A stretch of 64,000 nucleotides of DNA, taken from Anaerolineae bacterium CG2_30_57_67 (lineage in GTDB: Bacteria > Chloroflexota > Anaerolineae > Anaerolineales > Villigracilaceae). Location of the stretch: contig MNXJ01000084.1 in NCBI GenBank assembly GCA_001872455.1, forward strand, positions 42,294 to 106,293, read 5' to 3'. Position 1 is the stretch's first letter; each line of letters opens with the position of its first letter. Positions 7,066 through 14,560 of the stretch are shown piece after piece. The translations under genes and the position numbers were made by a program. The notes under the pieces are model-generated. The model made no database searches, was not told where the DNA came from, and saw only the letters and a list, made by a program, of their open reading frames with translations.

Positions 7066-9237
7066 ATGACTCACGCCGACATAATTGCCAAACTTCTCAA
7101 TGTTCGCTCCGCGCAGGTGCAGGCCACCGTTGCCCTGCTTGACGAGGGGAATACCGTCCCTTTCATCTCCCGTTACCGCAAAGAAATGACCGGCACATTG
7201 GATGATGAACAAGTTCGCCAGGTTGCCGACGAGATTTCACGTTTGCGCGCCATGGATGAGCGCCGCGCCGCCATTCTCAAATCTATTGAAGAGCAGGGAA
7301 AACTGACTGATGAGCTGCGCACTGTCATCGAAAACGCTGAAACGCTGACGGCGCTTGATGACCTCTATGCGCCCTATCGCCCCAAGCGCAGCACCCGCGC
7401 CAGCATCGCCCGCGAGAAAGGGCTGGAGGGTCTGGCCGAACACATTCTCAAACAGACGGTCACCCGCCGCGCCATCGAAGACCTCGTGCGCGAATCCTAT
7501 CTTAACGAACAAGTGACCAGCGTCGAAGAAGCCCTGCAAGGCGCGCGCGACATCGCTGCCGAAACCATCAGCGACAACGCCAACGTGCGTCAGGCAACCC
7601 GCGAAAAAGCGCTCAAATTTGCCATGCTCTACGCCGAGAAAATGGCAGATGCCGCCGATGAAAAACGCACCTACGAAACCTACTACAACTTTTCTGGCCG
7701 CGTAGACCGTTTACAACCCCACCAAATTCTCGCCATCAACCGTGGCGAAAAAGAAAACATCCTGCGCGTTCGGGTCGAAGTCGTGGAAAAGGACTGGCGT
7801 CCCGCCGTCGAAGCCGAATTTCAGGAAGACATTCTCTCCCCCTTCAGCGACGAAATGACCATCGCCATTCAAGACGCCGCCGACCGGCTGCTGCTCCCCG
7901 CCATTGAACGTGATGCGCGCCGCGCCCTCAGCGAAAAAGCCGATGGACACGCCATCAACGTTTTTGCCGACAACCTGCACGCCCTGCTGAACACGCCGCC
8001 GCTGGCCGGGCAAACCGTCCTCGGCCTCGACCCCGGATTCCGCACTGGTTGCAAATTCGCCGTCGTTGACCCCACTGGAAAATTGCTTGATACCGGCGCC
8101 ATCTACCCGCACGAACCCAAAAACGACTGGCAGGGCGCGCTCCGCATTCTTCAAACCAGCATCATTCGGCACAGCGTCAGCCTCATTACCATCGGCAACG
8201 GCACCGCCTCACGCGAAACCGAAAAGCTCGTCGCCGAACTGGTAAAGATGGTGGATGGGGCGGTAGGGGCGCAACATGTTGCGCCCCTACCGCCCGTCAA
8301 ATATCTGATCGTCAACGAAGCGGGCGCATCCGTTTACAGCGCCAGCCCGCTCGCCCGCGCCGAATTTCCCAACCTGGACGTCACCATCCGCGGCGCAGTT
8401 TCTATCGCCCGCCGCGCCCAAGATCCAATGGCTGAACTGGTCAAAATTGACCCCAAATCTATCGGCGTCGGCCTGTACCAGCATGACGTAGACCAAACCG
8501 CCCTCAGCCACGCCCTGGATGGCGTCATCGAACGCGCCGTCAACACTGTCGGCGTAGATGCCAACACCGCCAGCGCCGCTTTGCTCATGCACGTCGCCGG
8601 AGTCGGCCCCAAACTTGCCACCGGAATCGTCACCTACCGCGACGCCAACGGCGCCTTCAAAGCCCGCGCCGACCTGCACAACGTCTCTGGACTCGGGCCA
8701 AAGGCCTTCGAACAATGCGCGGGATTTTTAAGGATAAGAAATGGCAGTGACCCGCTCGACAGTAGCGCCATTCACCCGGAAAGTTACCTTGCTACCCGGC
8801 AAGTGCTGGAACGCGCCGGGCTGAAACCTGATTCTCCGCTTGACGAGCGTAAACCCGCTCTGGACGCACTGCTTGCCAAAACCCCGCCCGAAAAGCTCGC
8901 CGTTGAATTAGGCTGTGGCCGGCCAACGTTGAAAGACATCCTCGAGCAACTCGTGCGCCCCGGGCGCGACCCACGCTTTGACGCCCCCCCGCCCATCTTA
9001 CGTTCTGATGTGCTAAAAACCGAAGACCTGGCCCCCGGCATGGAATTAAAAGGCACTGTTCGCAACGTTGTAGATTTTGGCGCGTTTATAGACATCGGCG
9101 TTAAACAAGACGGTCTGCTCCACAAAAGCCAAATTCCCTTCGGCACCGTGTTCAAAGTTAGTGACATCATTGACGTAGAAATTCTCAAAATCGAAACCGA
9201 GCGCGGGCGCATCAGCCTGGGTTGGGTGAAAAAATAA
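7066..9237 (+). CDS. tex: Tex-family RNA-binding transcription accessory protein
   Basis: 723-residue nucleic-acid-binding protein: N-terminal helical region, YqgF/RNase H-like core (GLDPGFRTGCKFAVVD), helix-hairpin-helix motifs (VAGVGPKLATGIV; NVSGLGPKAFEQ) and a C-terminal S1 domain (GTVRNVVDFGAFIDIG). Start at 7066 is where homology to Tex begins (MTHADIIAKLLN). Odd: a perfect 38-bp palindrome (8258-8295) lies inside the frame and adds roughly a dozen residues (GAVGAQHVAPLPP) just before the conserved KYLIVNEAGASVYSAS segment. The frame stays open, so the protein may tolerate this loop. Confidence 0.95.
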   Translation: MTHADIIAKLLNVRSAQVQATVALLDEGNTVPFISRYRKEMTGTLDDEQVRQVADEISRLRAMDERRAAILKSIEEQGKLTDELRTVIENAETLTALDDLYAPYRPKRSTRASIAREKGLEGLAEHILKQTVTRRAIEDLVRESYLNEQVTSVEEALQGARDIAAETISDNANVRQATREKALKFAMLYAEKMADAADEKRTYETYYNFSGRVDRLQPHQILAINRGEKENILRVRVEVVEKDWRPAVEAEFQEDILSPFSDEMTIAIQDAADRLLLPAIERDARRALSEKADGHAINVFADNLHALLNTPPLAGQTVLGLDPGFRTGCKFAVVDPTGKLLDTGAIYPHEPKNDWQGALRILQTSIIRHSVSLITIGNGTASRETEKLVAELVKMVDGAVGAQHVAPLPPVKYLIVNEAGASVYSASPLARAEFPNLDVTIRGAVSIARRAQDPMAELVKIDPKSIGVGLYQHDVDQTALSHALDGVIERAVNTVGVDANTASAALLMHVAGVGPKLATGIVTYRDANGAFKARADLHNVSGLGPKAFEQCAGFLRIRNGSDPLDSSAIHPESYLATRQVLERAGLKPDSPLDERKPALDALLAKTPPEKLAVELGCGRPTLKDILEQLVRPGRDPRFDAPPPILRSDVLKTEDLAPGMELKGTVRNVVDFGAFIDIGVKQDGLLHKSQIPFGTVFKVSDIIDVEILKIETERGRISLGWVKK
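8258..8295. repeat. Perfect 38-bp palindrome inserted in the tex frame
   Basis: 19-bp arms meeting at aaca/tgtt with no loop; the core is GTAGGGGCGCAACA and its complement. It looks like a dispersed palindromic repeat that has landed in coding sequence in frame. Confidence 0.8.
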
Positions 9238-9303
9238 TTTTCTCATGCTAAAAGCCTGGGGATTTTTTGCGTTTAAGCCATCGCGCAACATTCAAAAACC
9301 TGG

Positions 9304-9312
9304 TGATATAAT
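9304..9312 (+). promoter_or_regulatory. Extended -10 promoter for the riboswitch-controlled operon
   Basis: TGATATAAT placed about 24 bases before the start of the aptamer; identical to the 9-mer at 5004. No clear -35. Confidence 0.6.
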
Positions 9313-9335
9313 CCGACAACTTCAAACATATATCT

Positions 9336-9446
9336 TCGCCCAAGCAATCAGCGCGGGGGACCCAGCGACTTCTGGGGTGAATCTGGGTTATACCAGTAGG
9401 GTCATACTTTTGGAACCCGAACTCGTCAGCTAACCCCGTCGGCGTG
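9336..9446 (+). ncRNA. Cyclic-di-AMP riboswitch (ydaO-yuaA class)
   Basis: The conserved aptamer segments of this class appear in the right order: GCGGGGGACCCA, GGGGTGAATCTGGG, AGTAGGGTCATAC, GGAACCCGA and CGTCAGCTAACCCCGTCGGCG. The closing P1 stem can form between TCGCC (9336-9340) and GGCG (9441-9444). A terminator follows at once, as in characterised members where c-di-AMP binding turns expression off. The next gene is the small subunit of the Ehr-type complex. Recognition is by eye; a covariance-model search is the test. Confidence 0.9.
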
Positions 9447-9448
9447 CC

Positions 9449-9478
9449 AAAAGCCCTGCATCAGGGCTTTTACTTTTT
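9449..9478 (+). terminator. Riboswitch expression-platform terminator
   Basis: Stem aaaagccctg / cagggctttt (9449-9471) with a 3-base loop followed by CTTTTT, directly after the aptamer and about 80 bases before the first structural gene. Confidence 0.85.
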
Positions 9479-9491
9479 GAAACAGCGTACC

Positions 9492-9529
9492 GCGACTTTC
9501 AAGTCGCAAACCAGCGACATAAATGTCGC
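9492..9529. repeat. Two tandem GCGAC-type short palindromes
   Basis: gcgacttTCaagtcgc (9492-9507) and gcgacatAAatgtcgc (9514-9529). Both belong to a dispersed family with 7-bp arms also seen at 54374, 54579 and 56583. Confidence 0.75.
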
Positions 9530-9555
9530 GTTATACAAAATTAGAGGAACCGCTT

Positions 9556-10074
9556 ATGCCCGCTCTCTTTCAAAAAATCTTCAAAACCGGTCTCGTCACC
9601 GAGCCGCTCGCGCCCGATGACGCGGAAATCATCCAACTGGTTCATCAGGTGGACGAGAAAACCAAACGCCTGCTCGGACGCGCCCTCGCCATCCGCGAAG
9701 TGGACGCGGGCTCGTGCAACGGCTGCGAAGTCGAAATCACCGCGCTGGGCAGCCCCGTTTACGACAGCGAACGCTTCGGGATTCACTTCGTCGCTTCGCC
9801 GCGCCACGCGGATATGCTGTTGGTGACGGGACCCGTGACTCGCAACATGAAAATTCCGCTCCGCAAAACCTACGAAGCCACGCCCGACCCCAAACTGGTC
9901 GTCGCCGTTGGAGACTGCGCCAAAACCTGCGGCGTGTTCAAAGGCAGTTACGCCGTGGCTGGCAGCGTCGGCGATATTTTGCCTGTGGATGTCTACGTCC
10001 CTGGCTGTCCGCCCGAACCCGCCGACATCCTGCGCGGAATTTTGGCGGCGCTGGACAGAATGCCGAAAAAATAA
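9556..10074 (+). CDS. hyfI: Ehr/group-4-hydrogenase-like small subunit (NuoB/HyfI family)
   Basis: 172-residue iron-sulfur subunit that would carry the proximal [4Fe-4S] cluster next to the quinone/NiFe-type pocket, on the cytoplasmic face. The four cysteines of the NuoB family are present: Cys54 and Cys57 (SCNGCEVE), Cys121 (GDCAKTCG, with an extra Cys125) and Cys151 (PGCPPEP). Start at 9556 follows GAGGAAC; the upstream in-frame ATG lies within the palindromic repeat. First gene behind the c-di-AMP riboswitch. It is longer at the N-terminus than minimal NuoB cores. Confidence 0.92.
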   Translation: MPALFQKIFKTGLVTEPLAPDDAEIIQLVHQVDEKTKRLLGRALAIREVDAGSCNGCEVEITALGSPVYDSERFGIHFVASPRHADMLLVTGPVTRNMKIPLRKTYEATPDPKLVVAVGDCAKTCGVFKGSYAVAGSVGDILPVDVYVPGCPPEPADILRGILAALDRMPKK

Positions 10075-10078
10075 GGTA

Positions 10079-10115
10079 GCGCAAATCTCCGATTTGCGCG
10101 GCAAACCAAAGATTT
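10079..10115. repeat. Short palindrome of the GCGCAAAT type
   Basis: gcgcaaatCTCCGatttgcgc (10079-10099) followed by a decayed half copy with gatttgc. Related to the copies at 24195-24231. Confidence 0.6.
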
Positions 10116-10137
10116 GCCCCACTCCTACAAATCTCCT

Positions 10138-12174
10138 ATGCAAACTCTCTTCCTTCTCATGTTCTCCGCCTACGCCTTCGGCGTGGTCAGCGCCCTGCTC
10201 GGCGGGCAAAGCCGCCTGGGGCGGAATCTGGTTGCGCTTGGGGCGGCGCTTGGCGCAGGCGCAGGATTCGCGCTCGGCGTCAGCGTTCTCGTTTCGGGCG
10301 CGCCGTTTGCGCTCTCCATCCCGCAACTGCTTCCACTGGCGGGCGGGCTGGCGCTTCGATTAGATTCGCTCGGCGCGTTCTTTTTGATTCTGATTGGCAT
10401 CGGCGCGGTCCCCGCCGCGATTTACGGCGCGGGCTACTCGGAAGCCTACGCCGATGGCAAAGCCTCGCTGCCGCTGCTCGGCGCGGCGCTGAATTTGTTT
10501 TTGCTGACGATGAGTCTCGTGACCTTTGCCGATAACGCGCTGACCTTTTTGCTGATGTGGGAAGGCATGTCGCTGACTTCGTATTTTCTGGTCGTGACCG
10601 AAGCGCAGGAAGATGGCGTGGTCGGCGCGGGCGTCTGGTATGTGGCGATGACGCACGTTGGGCTGGTTCTCCTGCTCGGCGCGTTCATCCTTTTTATGAA
10701 CGGCGCTTCGGGCGCTTTTGCCGATTTGCGCGCGGGCGCGGCTTCGCTTTCTCCGCTGACGCGCAGTCTCGTTTTCCTGCTGGCTTTTCTCGGCTTCGGT
10801 TCAAAGGCGGGCATCGTGCCGCTGCACGTCTGGCTGCCGATGGCGCATCCCGCCGCGCCGAGTCACGTTTCGGCGCTGATGTCGGGCGTGATGATTAAGA
10901 TGGGCGTCTATGGCATTCTGCGCGTCGGGCTGGATTTGCTCGGCGGCGGACCCGCCTGGTGGGGCGGAATCATTCTCAGCGTGGGGGCGCTTTCCGCCAT
11001 TCTGGGGATTTTGTACGCGCTGATGCAAACCGATTTGAAAAAACTGCTGGCGTACTCCAGCGTGGAAAATATCGGCATTATTTTGATTGGCATCGGCGCG
11101 GGCTTCATCTTTCACAGTTACGGGCTGATGACGCTCGCCGCGCTTGGTTTCATCGGCGGGCTGTATCATGCGCTCAATCACGCCAGTTTCAAGGGGCTGC
11201 TCTTTCTCGGCGCGGGGTCGGTCTTGCACGCCACACACACCCGCGACATGGAAATGATGGGCGGGCTGATTAAGAAAATGCCCTACACGGCGTTTTTCTT
11301 TCTGGTCGGCGCGGCTGCCATTTCTGCCCTGCCGCCGCTGAACGGTTTCGCTTCAGAGTGGTTGATTCTGCAATCGCTGTTGGGCGGGTTTTCGATTTCA
11401 GCGCCTGGCATCCGCGTCCTGCTGCCCGTCGCCGTCGGCATGTTGGCGCTGACCAGCGGGTTGGCTGCGGCGGGATTCGTCAAAGCCTTCGGTATCACCT
11501 TCCTGGCGCTGCCACGCTCCGCCGCCGCAGAACACGCCCACGAAGCGCCGCTTTCGATGAAGGTCGGCATGGGCATTTTGGCGCTGACCTGCTTCGGGCT
11601 GGGGCTGGCGCCCTTCGCCATCGTCCCCGTTATCGGCGGGGCGCTGAACGGAATCGGCGGTCTGCCTGATACCCGCGCGGCGTTCACCTTGAATGTCTCG
11701 CTCCAAACGCCCGCGGGGTTCGGTCAGATGTCGTCCACGCTGATTCTGCTCGGCTTGCTGGCGCTTTTTGCGCTGATTCCGCTGGTGATGAAAATTTTGC
11801 GCGTCAACCCAAAATTGCGCGTCAGCGACTCGTGGGGCTGCGGGCGCGTCGGTCAAACCCCGCGCATGGAATATACCGCCACGTCATTTGCCGAACCGCT
11901 GCGGCGCGTCTTCTCGGAACTGTACCGCCCGACCAAAGAAGTGACGATTGACTTCAACCCTGAGTCAAAATATTTTGTGCAGTCCATCGATTACAAAAGC
12001 GACATCCGTCCCTGGTTTGAAGAATTTTTATACGAGCCGCTGTTGCAAAAAGTGCGCGGCTGGAGCCGACAGGTGCGCCAACTGCAATCGGGTTCGCTGC
12101 ATGGCTATCTTGCCTATCTTTTCATCGCGCTGGGCTTGCTGTTGGTCAGCGCATTATTATGGACAGGCAAGTAA
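10138..12174 (+). CDS. hyfB: HyfB/NuoL-type antiporter-like membrane subunit, copy 1
   Basis: 678-residue polytopic protein of the Mrp/NuoL/HyfB family, the proton- or sodium-translocating arm of group-4 hydrogenases and Ehr complexes. Key charged residues are kept: Glu in LLMWEGMSLTSYF (TM5), Lys in GSKAGIVPLHVWLP (TM7), Lys in MSGVMIKMGVYG (TM8) and Lys in LKKLLAYSSVENIG. The C-terminal HyfB-specific region (SDSWGCGRV, PRMEYTATSFAEPLRRV) is present. Start at 10138 is chosen by alignment with copy 2; no clear Shine-Dalgarno because the gap is a palindromic repeat. About three quarters identical by eye to the gene at 14557. Confidence 0.93.
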   Translation: MQTLFLLMFSAYAFGVVSALLGGQSRLGRNLVALGAALGAGAGFALGVSVLVSGAPFALSIPQLLPLAGGLALRLDSLGAFFLILIGIGAVPAAIYGAGYSEAYADGKASLPLLGAALNLFLLTMSLVTFADNALTFLLMWEGMSLTSYFLVVTEAQEDGVVGAGVWYVAMTHVGLVLLLGAFILFMNGASGAFADLRAGAASLSPLTRSLVFLLAFLGFGSKAGIVPLHVWLPMAHPAAPSHVSALMSGVMIKMGVYGILRVGLDLLGGGPAWWGGIILSVGALSAILGILYALMQTDLKKLLAYSSVENIGIILIGIGAGFIFHSYGLMTLAALGFIGGLYHALNHASFKGLLFLGAGSVLHATHTRDMEMMGGLIKKMPYTAFFFLVGAAAISALPPLNGFASEWLILQSLLGGFSISAPGIRVLLPVAVGMLALTSGLAAAGFVKAFGITFLALPRSAAAEHAHEAPLSMKVGMGILALTCFGLGLAPFAIVPVIGGALNGIGGLPDTRAAFTLNVSLQTPAGFGQMSSTLILLGLLALFALIPLVMKILRVNPKLRVSDSWGCGRVGQTPRMEYTATSFAEPLRRVFSELYRPTKEVTIDFNPESKYFVQSIDYKSDIRPWFEEFLYEPLLQKVRGWSRQVRQLQSGSLHGYLAYLFIALGLLLVSALLWTGK

Positions 12175-12318
12175 AGGTTCATCACATGCCCATCGGCTAT
12201 AAAAGACCTCATGGCTTGCTGCTTCTTGGATTTCGATTACCCATTTGGTTGTATCATTTTCGTCTTGGCTGGCTTTATGTAAAATCAACTTTAGAAACTA
12301 TATTCAAAGGAGTCTTTT

Positions 12319-12804
12319 ATGGATAAAACAACCGAATCTCAATCTGGTGTTCCGCCCATGCTTCGCGTTCTCGCAAACGAAGACCAGTTCGGAGAGCATC
12401 GTGGTCTCGGCGTCAGCGCAATTACTTTCAAAGTAACGCCTAAAGACAACAACGGCATTTTCATTATCGAAAACACATTCCATGAAAAAGGAGGTCCCGC
12501 CAAACACCTGCACTACGACCAAGATGAATGGTTTTATGCTGTTGAAGGCGAATTCATTCTCGAAGTCGGTCAGGAGCAGTTCAAACTAAAACCTGGCGAC
12601 TCGGCGCTTGCCCCTCGAAAGATTCCCCATGTGTGGGCATATACAGGCGGCGGTCTTGGCAGAATGTTAATTGCCTTTATGCCAGCAGGGAAAATGGAAG
12701 CCTTTTTTCGAGAAGTTACCAAAGCAAATGCTATGCCGCCTCAAGACCCTAAATTATGGCGTTCGCATGGCATGGAGTTACTTGGACCACCTTTGAAAGT
12801 GTAG
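12319..12804 (+). CDS. Cupin-domain protein
   Basis: 161-residue single-domain cupin. Cupin motif 1 is recognisable (GGPAKHLHYDQDEWFYAVEG with HLH and Glu as likely metal ligands) and motif 2 as LKPGDSALAPRKIPHVW. Good ribosome-binding site (AAAGGAG, 7 bases before ATG). A 144-base gap with no terminator separates it from the copy-1 HyfB gene, so it may be in the same transcript, but a separate promoter is possible. Function unknown; small cupins can bind metal or small ligands. Its place in the operon suggests a later insertion. Confidence 0.85.
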   Translation: MDKTTESQSGVPPMLRVLANEDQFGEHRGLGVSAITFKVTPKDNNGIFIIENTFHEKGGPAKHLHYDQDEWFYAVEGEFILEVGQEQFKLKPGDSALAPRKIPHVWAYTGGGLGRMLIAFMPAGKMEAFFREVTKANAMPPQDPKLWRSHGMELLGPPLKV

Positions 12805-12940
12805 TTACATCGTATTTTGACAGGTTAAGTTTTTGGTTCTTGCCAAAGATAAAAGCCTGTAAAATAGTTTTATAAGTTCAGTGTTAGTGTCTTTTTCAGG
12901 CAGTGAGTCTAGCGCAACAAAACGCCAGCCAACAAATCGC

Positions 12941-14560
12941 ATGCAAAACAAACTTCGCAAGAAGAAACCCGCCCCTCCTAAATTTCAGAACGCCCTCGTG
13001 CGCTCTGAAATTCAAGAGTACCTGGATGTCAGGCAGCAGCGCCGCTGGATATTTCCGCGCGCCGCGCTGGTTGGCGCATCGGCGGGACTTCTTGCCCTCC
13101 TTTTTCGCGCGGCGTTGACAGGCGCGGACGCGCTCAGAAATGGAATGCTTGAATGGTCGCAAAGGTTTCCAGCCTGGGGTTGGATTTTCCCTGTCATGTT
13201 GACTATGCTCGGCGCAGGCGTTTCGGTGGCGATGACCCGCCGTTACGCGCCCGAAGCCAGCGGAAGCGGCATCCCACACTTGGAAGCCGTCCTGCAACGC
13301 TTCCGTAAATTGGAATGGAAGCATGTCCTGCCCGTAAAATTTTTCGGCGGTATTCTGGCAATCGGCAGCGGATTGGTGCTCGGACGCGAAGGGCCCACTG
13401 TGCAGATGGGCGGCGCAGTCGGTGACGCCATCTCGCGCTGGCTCAAAGTCTCGGAGCGCGAACGTCTCACTTTGATTTCTGCGGGCGCAGGCGCTGGACT
13501 CGCTGCTGCGTTCAATGCGCCGCTCTCTGGCTTGGTCTTTGTGCTGGAAGAAGTGCGCCGCGACTTTCAACCGATTGTCTTCGGCGCGGCATTTGTGGCG
13601 GCGGCAATCGCCGACATCATCGCGCGGATTGGCTCTGGGCAATTCCCGATTTTCGCCATGCCAAGTTATCCCGTCCCGCCGTTGACCGCCTTGCCCATCT
13701 TTGCCTTGCTCGGAATCGCGGCGGGTTTGTTGGGCGTGGTCTTCAATCGCGGCTTGATGTTCACGATTGAAACGTATGCTCGTATCCCCAATCGCTTGAT
13801 GATTCCCGCCGCCGCGTTGACAGGCGGCTTGATTGGGCTGGTCGGTTGGTTCTCGCCGCTGATGATTGGCAGCGGACATACCTTAGCCGAGTCCGCGCTC
13901 AAAGGCGAGTTGCTTCTCAGCGCTATTCCGCTTTTCTTTGTCATTCGTTTCTTGCTGACCGCCACCAGTTATAGCACAGGCGCGCCTGGCGGAATTTTTG
14001 CGCCGTTGCTTGTGCTGGGCGCGTTGATCGGTTTGGCGATTGGGCAAATCGCGCACAACTTCCTGCCTGCTGTTGTGCCAATTCCCGCCGTCTTTGCAGT
14101 CGTTGGCATGGCGGCATATTTCACTGCCATCGTCCGCGCCCCGCTGACAGGCATCATGCTCATCGTTGAAATGACGGGCAATTATTCGCAAATGCTGCCG
14201 CTCTTGGTCAGTTGTTTCTGCGCCTATGCGGTGGCTGAACTGCTCAAGGATTTGCCGATTTACGAAGCCCTGCTCGAACGCGATTTGCGGCGCGGCGGCG
14301 ATGGCGCGCTTTTGAAACAGCCGATGGTCGTGGATTTCACGATTCAGCCCGACGCCCCGTTTGCGGGTCTCGAAGTCCGCGAGTTGGGGTTGCCCGCTGG
14401 CTGTATTCTTGTCCGCTGTTCAGATGGCAAGCGCGAATGGGTTCCGAAAGCCAACACGCATCTGGCGCCGCACACGCGCATCACGGCAGTCATCGCGCCT
14501 GAGGCTTCCGCCAGTCTTGAAATTTTGCGGCGCGGCTGCGCTTCGCTGGATAAACCATGA
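12941..14560 (+). CDS. ClC-family chloride channel/antiporter with C-terminal TrkA_C domain
   Basis: 539-residue ClC protein. Selectivity-filter motifs are present: GSGIP (residues 108-112), GREGPTVQMG with the gating Glu150, VLEEVRRDF with the internal proton-path Glu203/204, and APGGIFAP. Retention of both glutamates favours a Cl-/H+ exchanger over a passive channel. The C-terminal ~75 residues (VDFTIQPDAPFAGLEVRELG onward) look like a TrkA_C/RCK_C domain, a fold known in other transporters to bind c-di-AMP. The frame is open to a GTG at 12881, but ATG 12941 gives a more normal N-terminus; neither has a clear Shine-Dalgarno. It overlaps the next gene by ATGA. Confidence 0.9.
   Translation: MQNKLRKKKPAPPKFQNALVRSEIQEYLDVRQQRRWIFPRAALVGASAGLLALLFRAALTGADALRNGMLEWSQRFPAWGWIFPVMLTMLGAGVSVAMTRRYAPEASGSGIPHLEAVLQRFRKLEWKHVLPVKFFGGILAIGSGLVLGREGPTVQMGGAVGDAISRWLKVSERERLTLISAGAGAGLAAAFNAPLSGLVFVLEEVRRDFQPIVFGAAFVAAAIADIIARIGSGQFPIFAMPSYPVPPLTALPIFALLGIAAGLLGVVFNRGLMFTIETYARIPNRLMIPAAALTGGLIGLVGWFSPLMIGSGHTLAESALKGELLLSAIPLFFVIRFLLTATSYSTGAPGGIFAPLLVLGALIGLAIGQIAHNFLPAVVPIPAVFAVVGMAAYFTAIVRAPLTGIMLIVEMTGNYSQMLPLLVSCFCAYAVAELLKDLPIYEALLERDLRRGGDGALLKQPMVVDFTIQPDAPFAGLEVRELGLPAGCILVRCSDGKREWVPKANTHLAPHTRITAVIAPEASASLEILRRGCASLDKP

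Noticed and set aside
12881..12940. GTG start giving 20 more residues on ClC
   Set aside because: No Shine-Dalgarno and atypical polar extension; kept as an alternative only.
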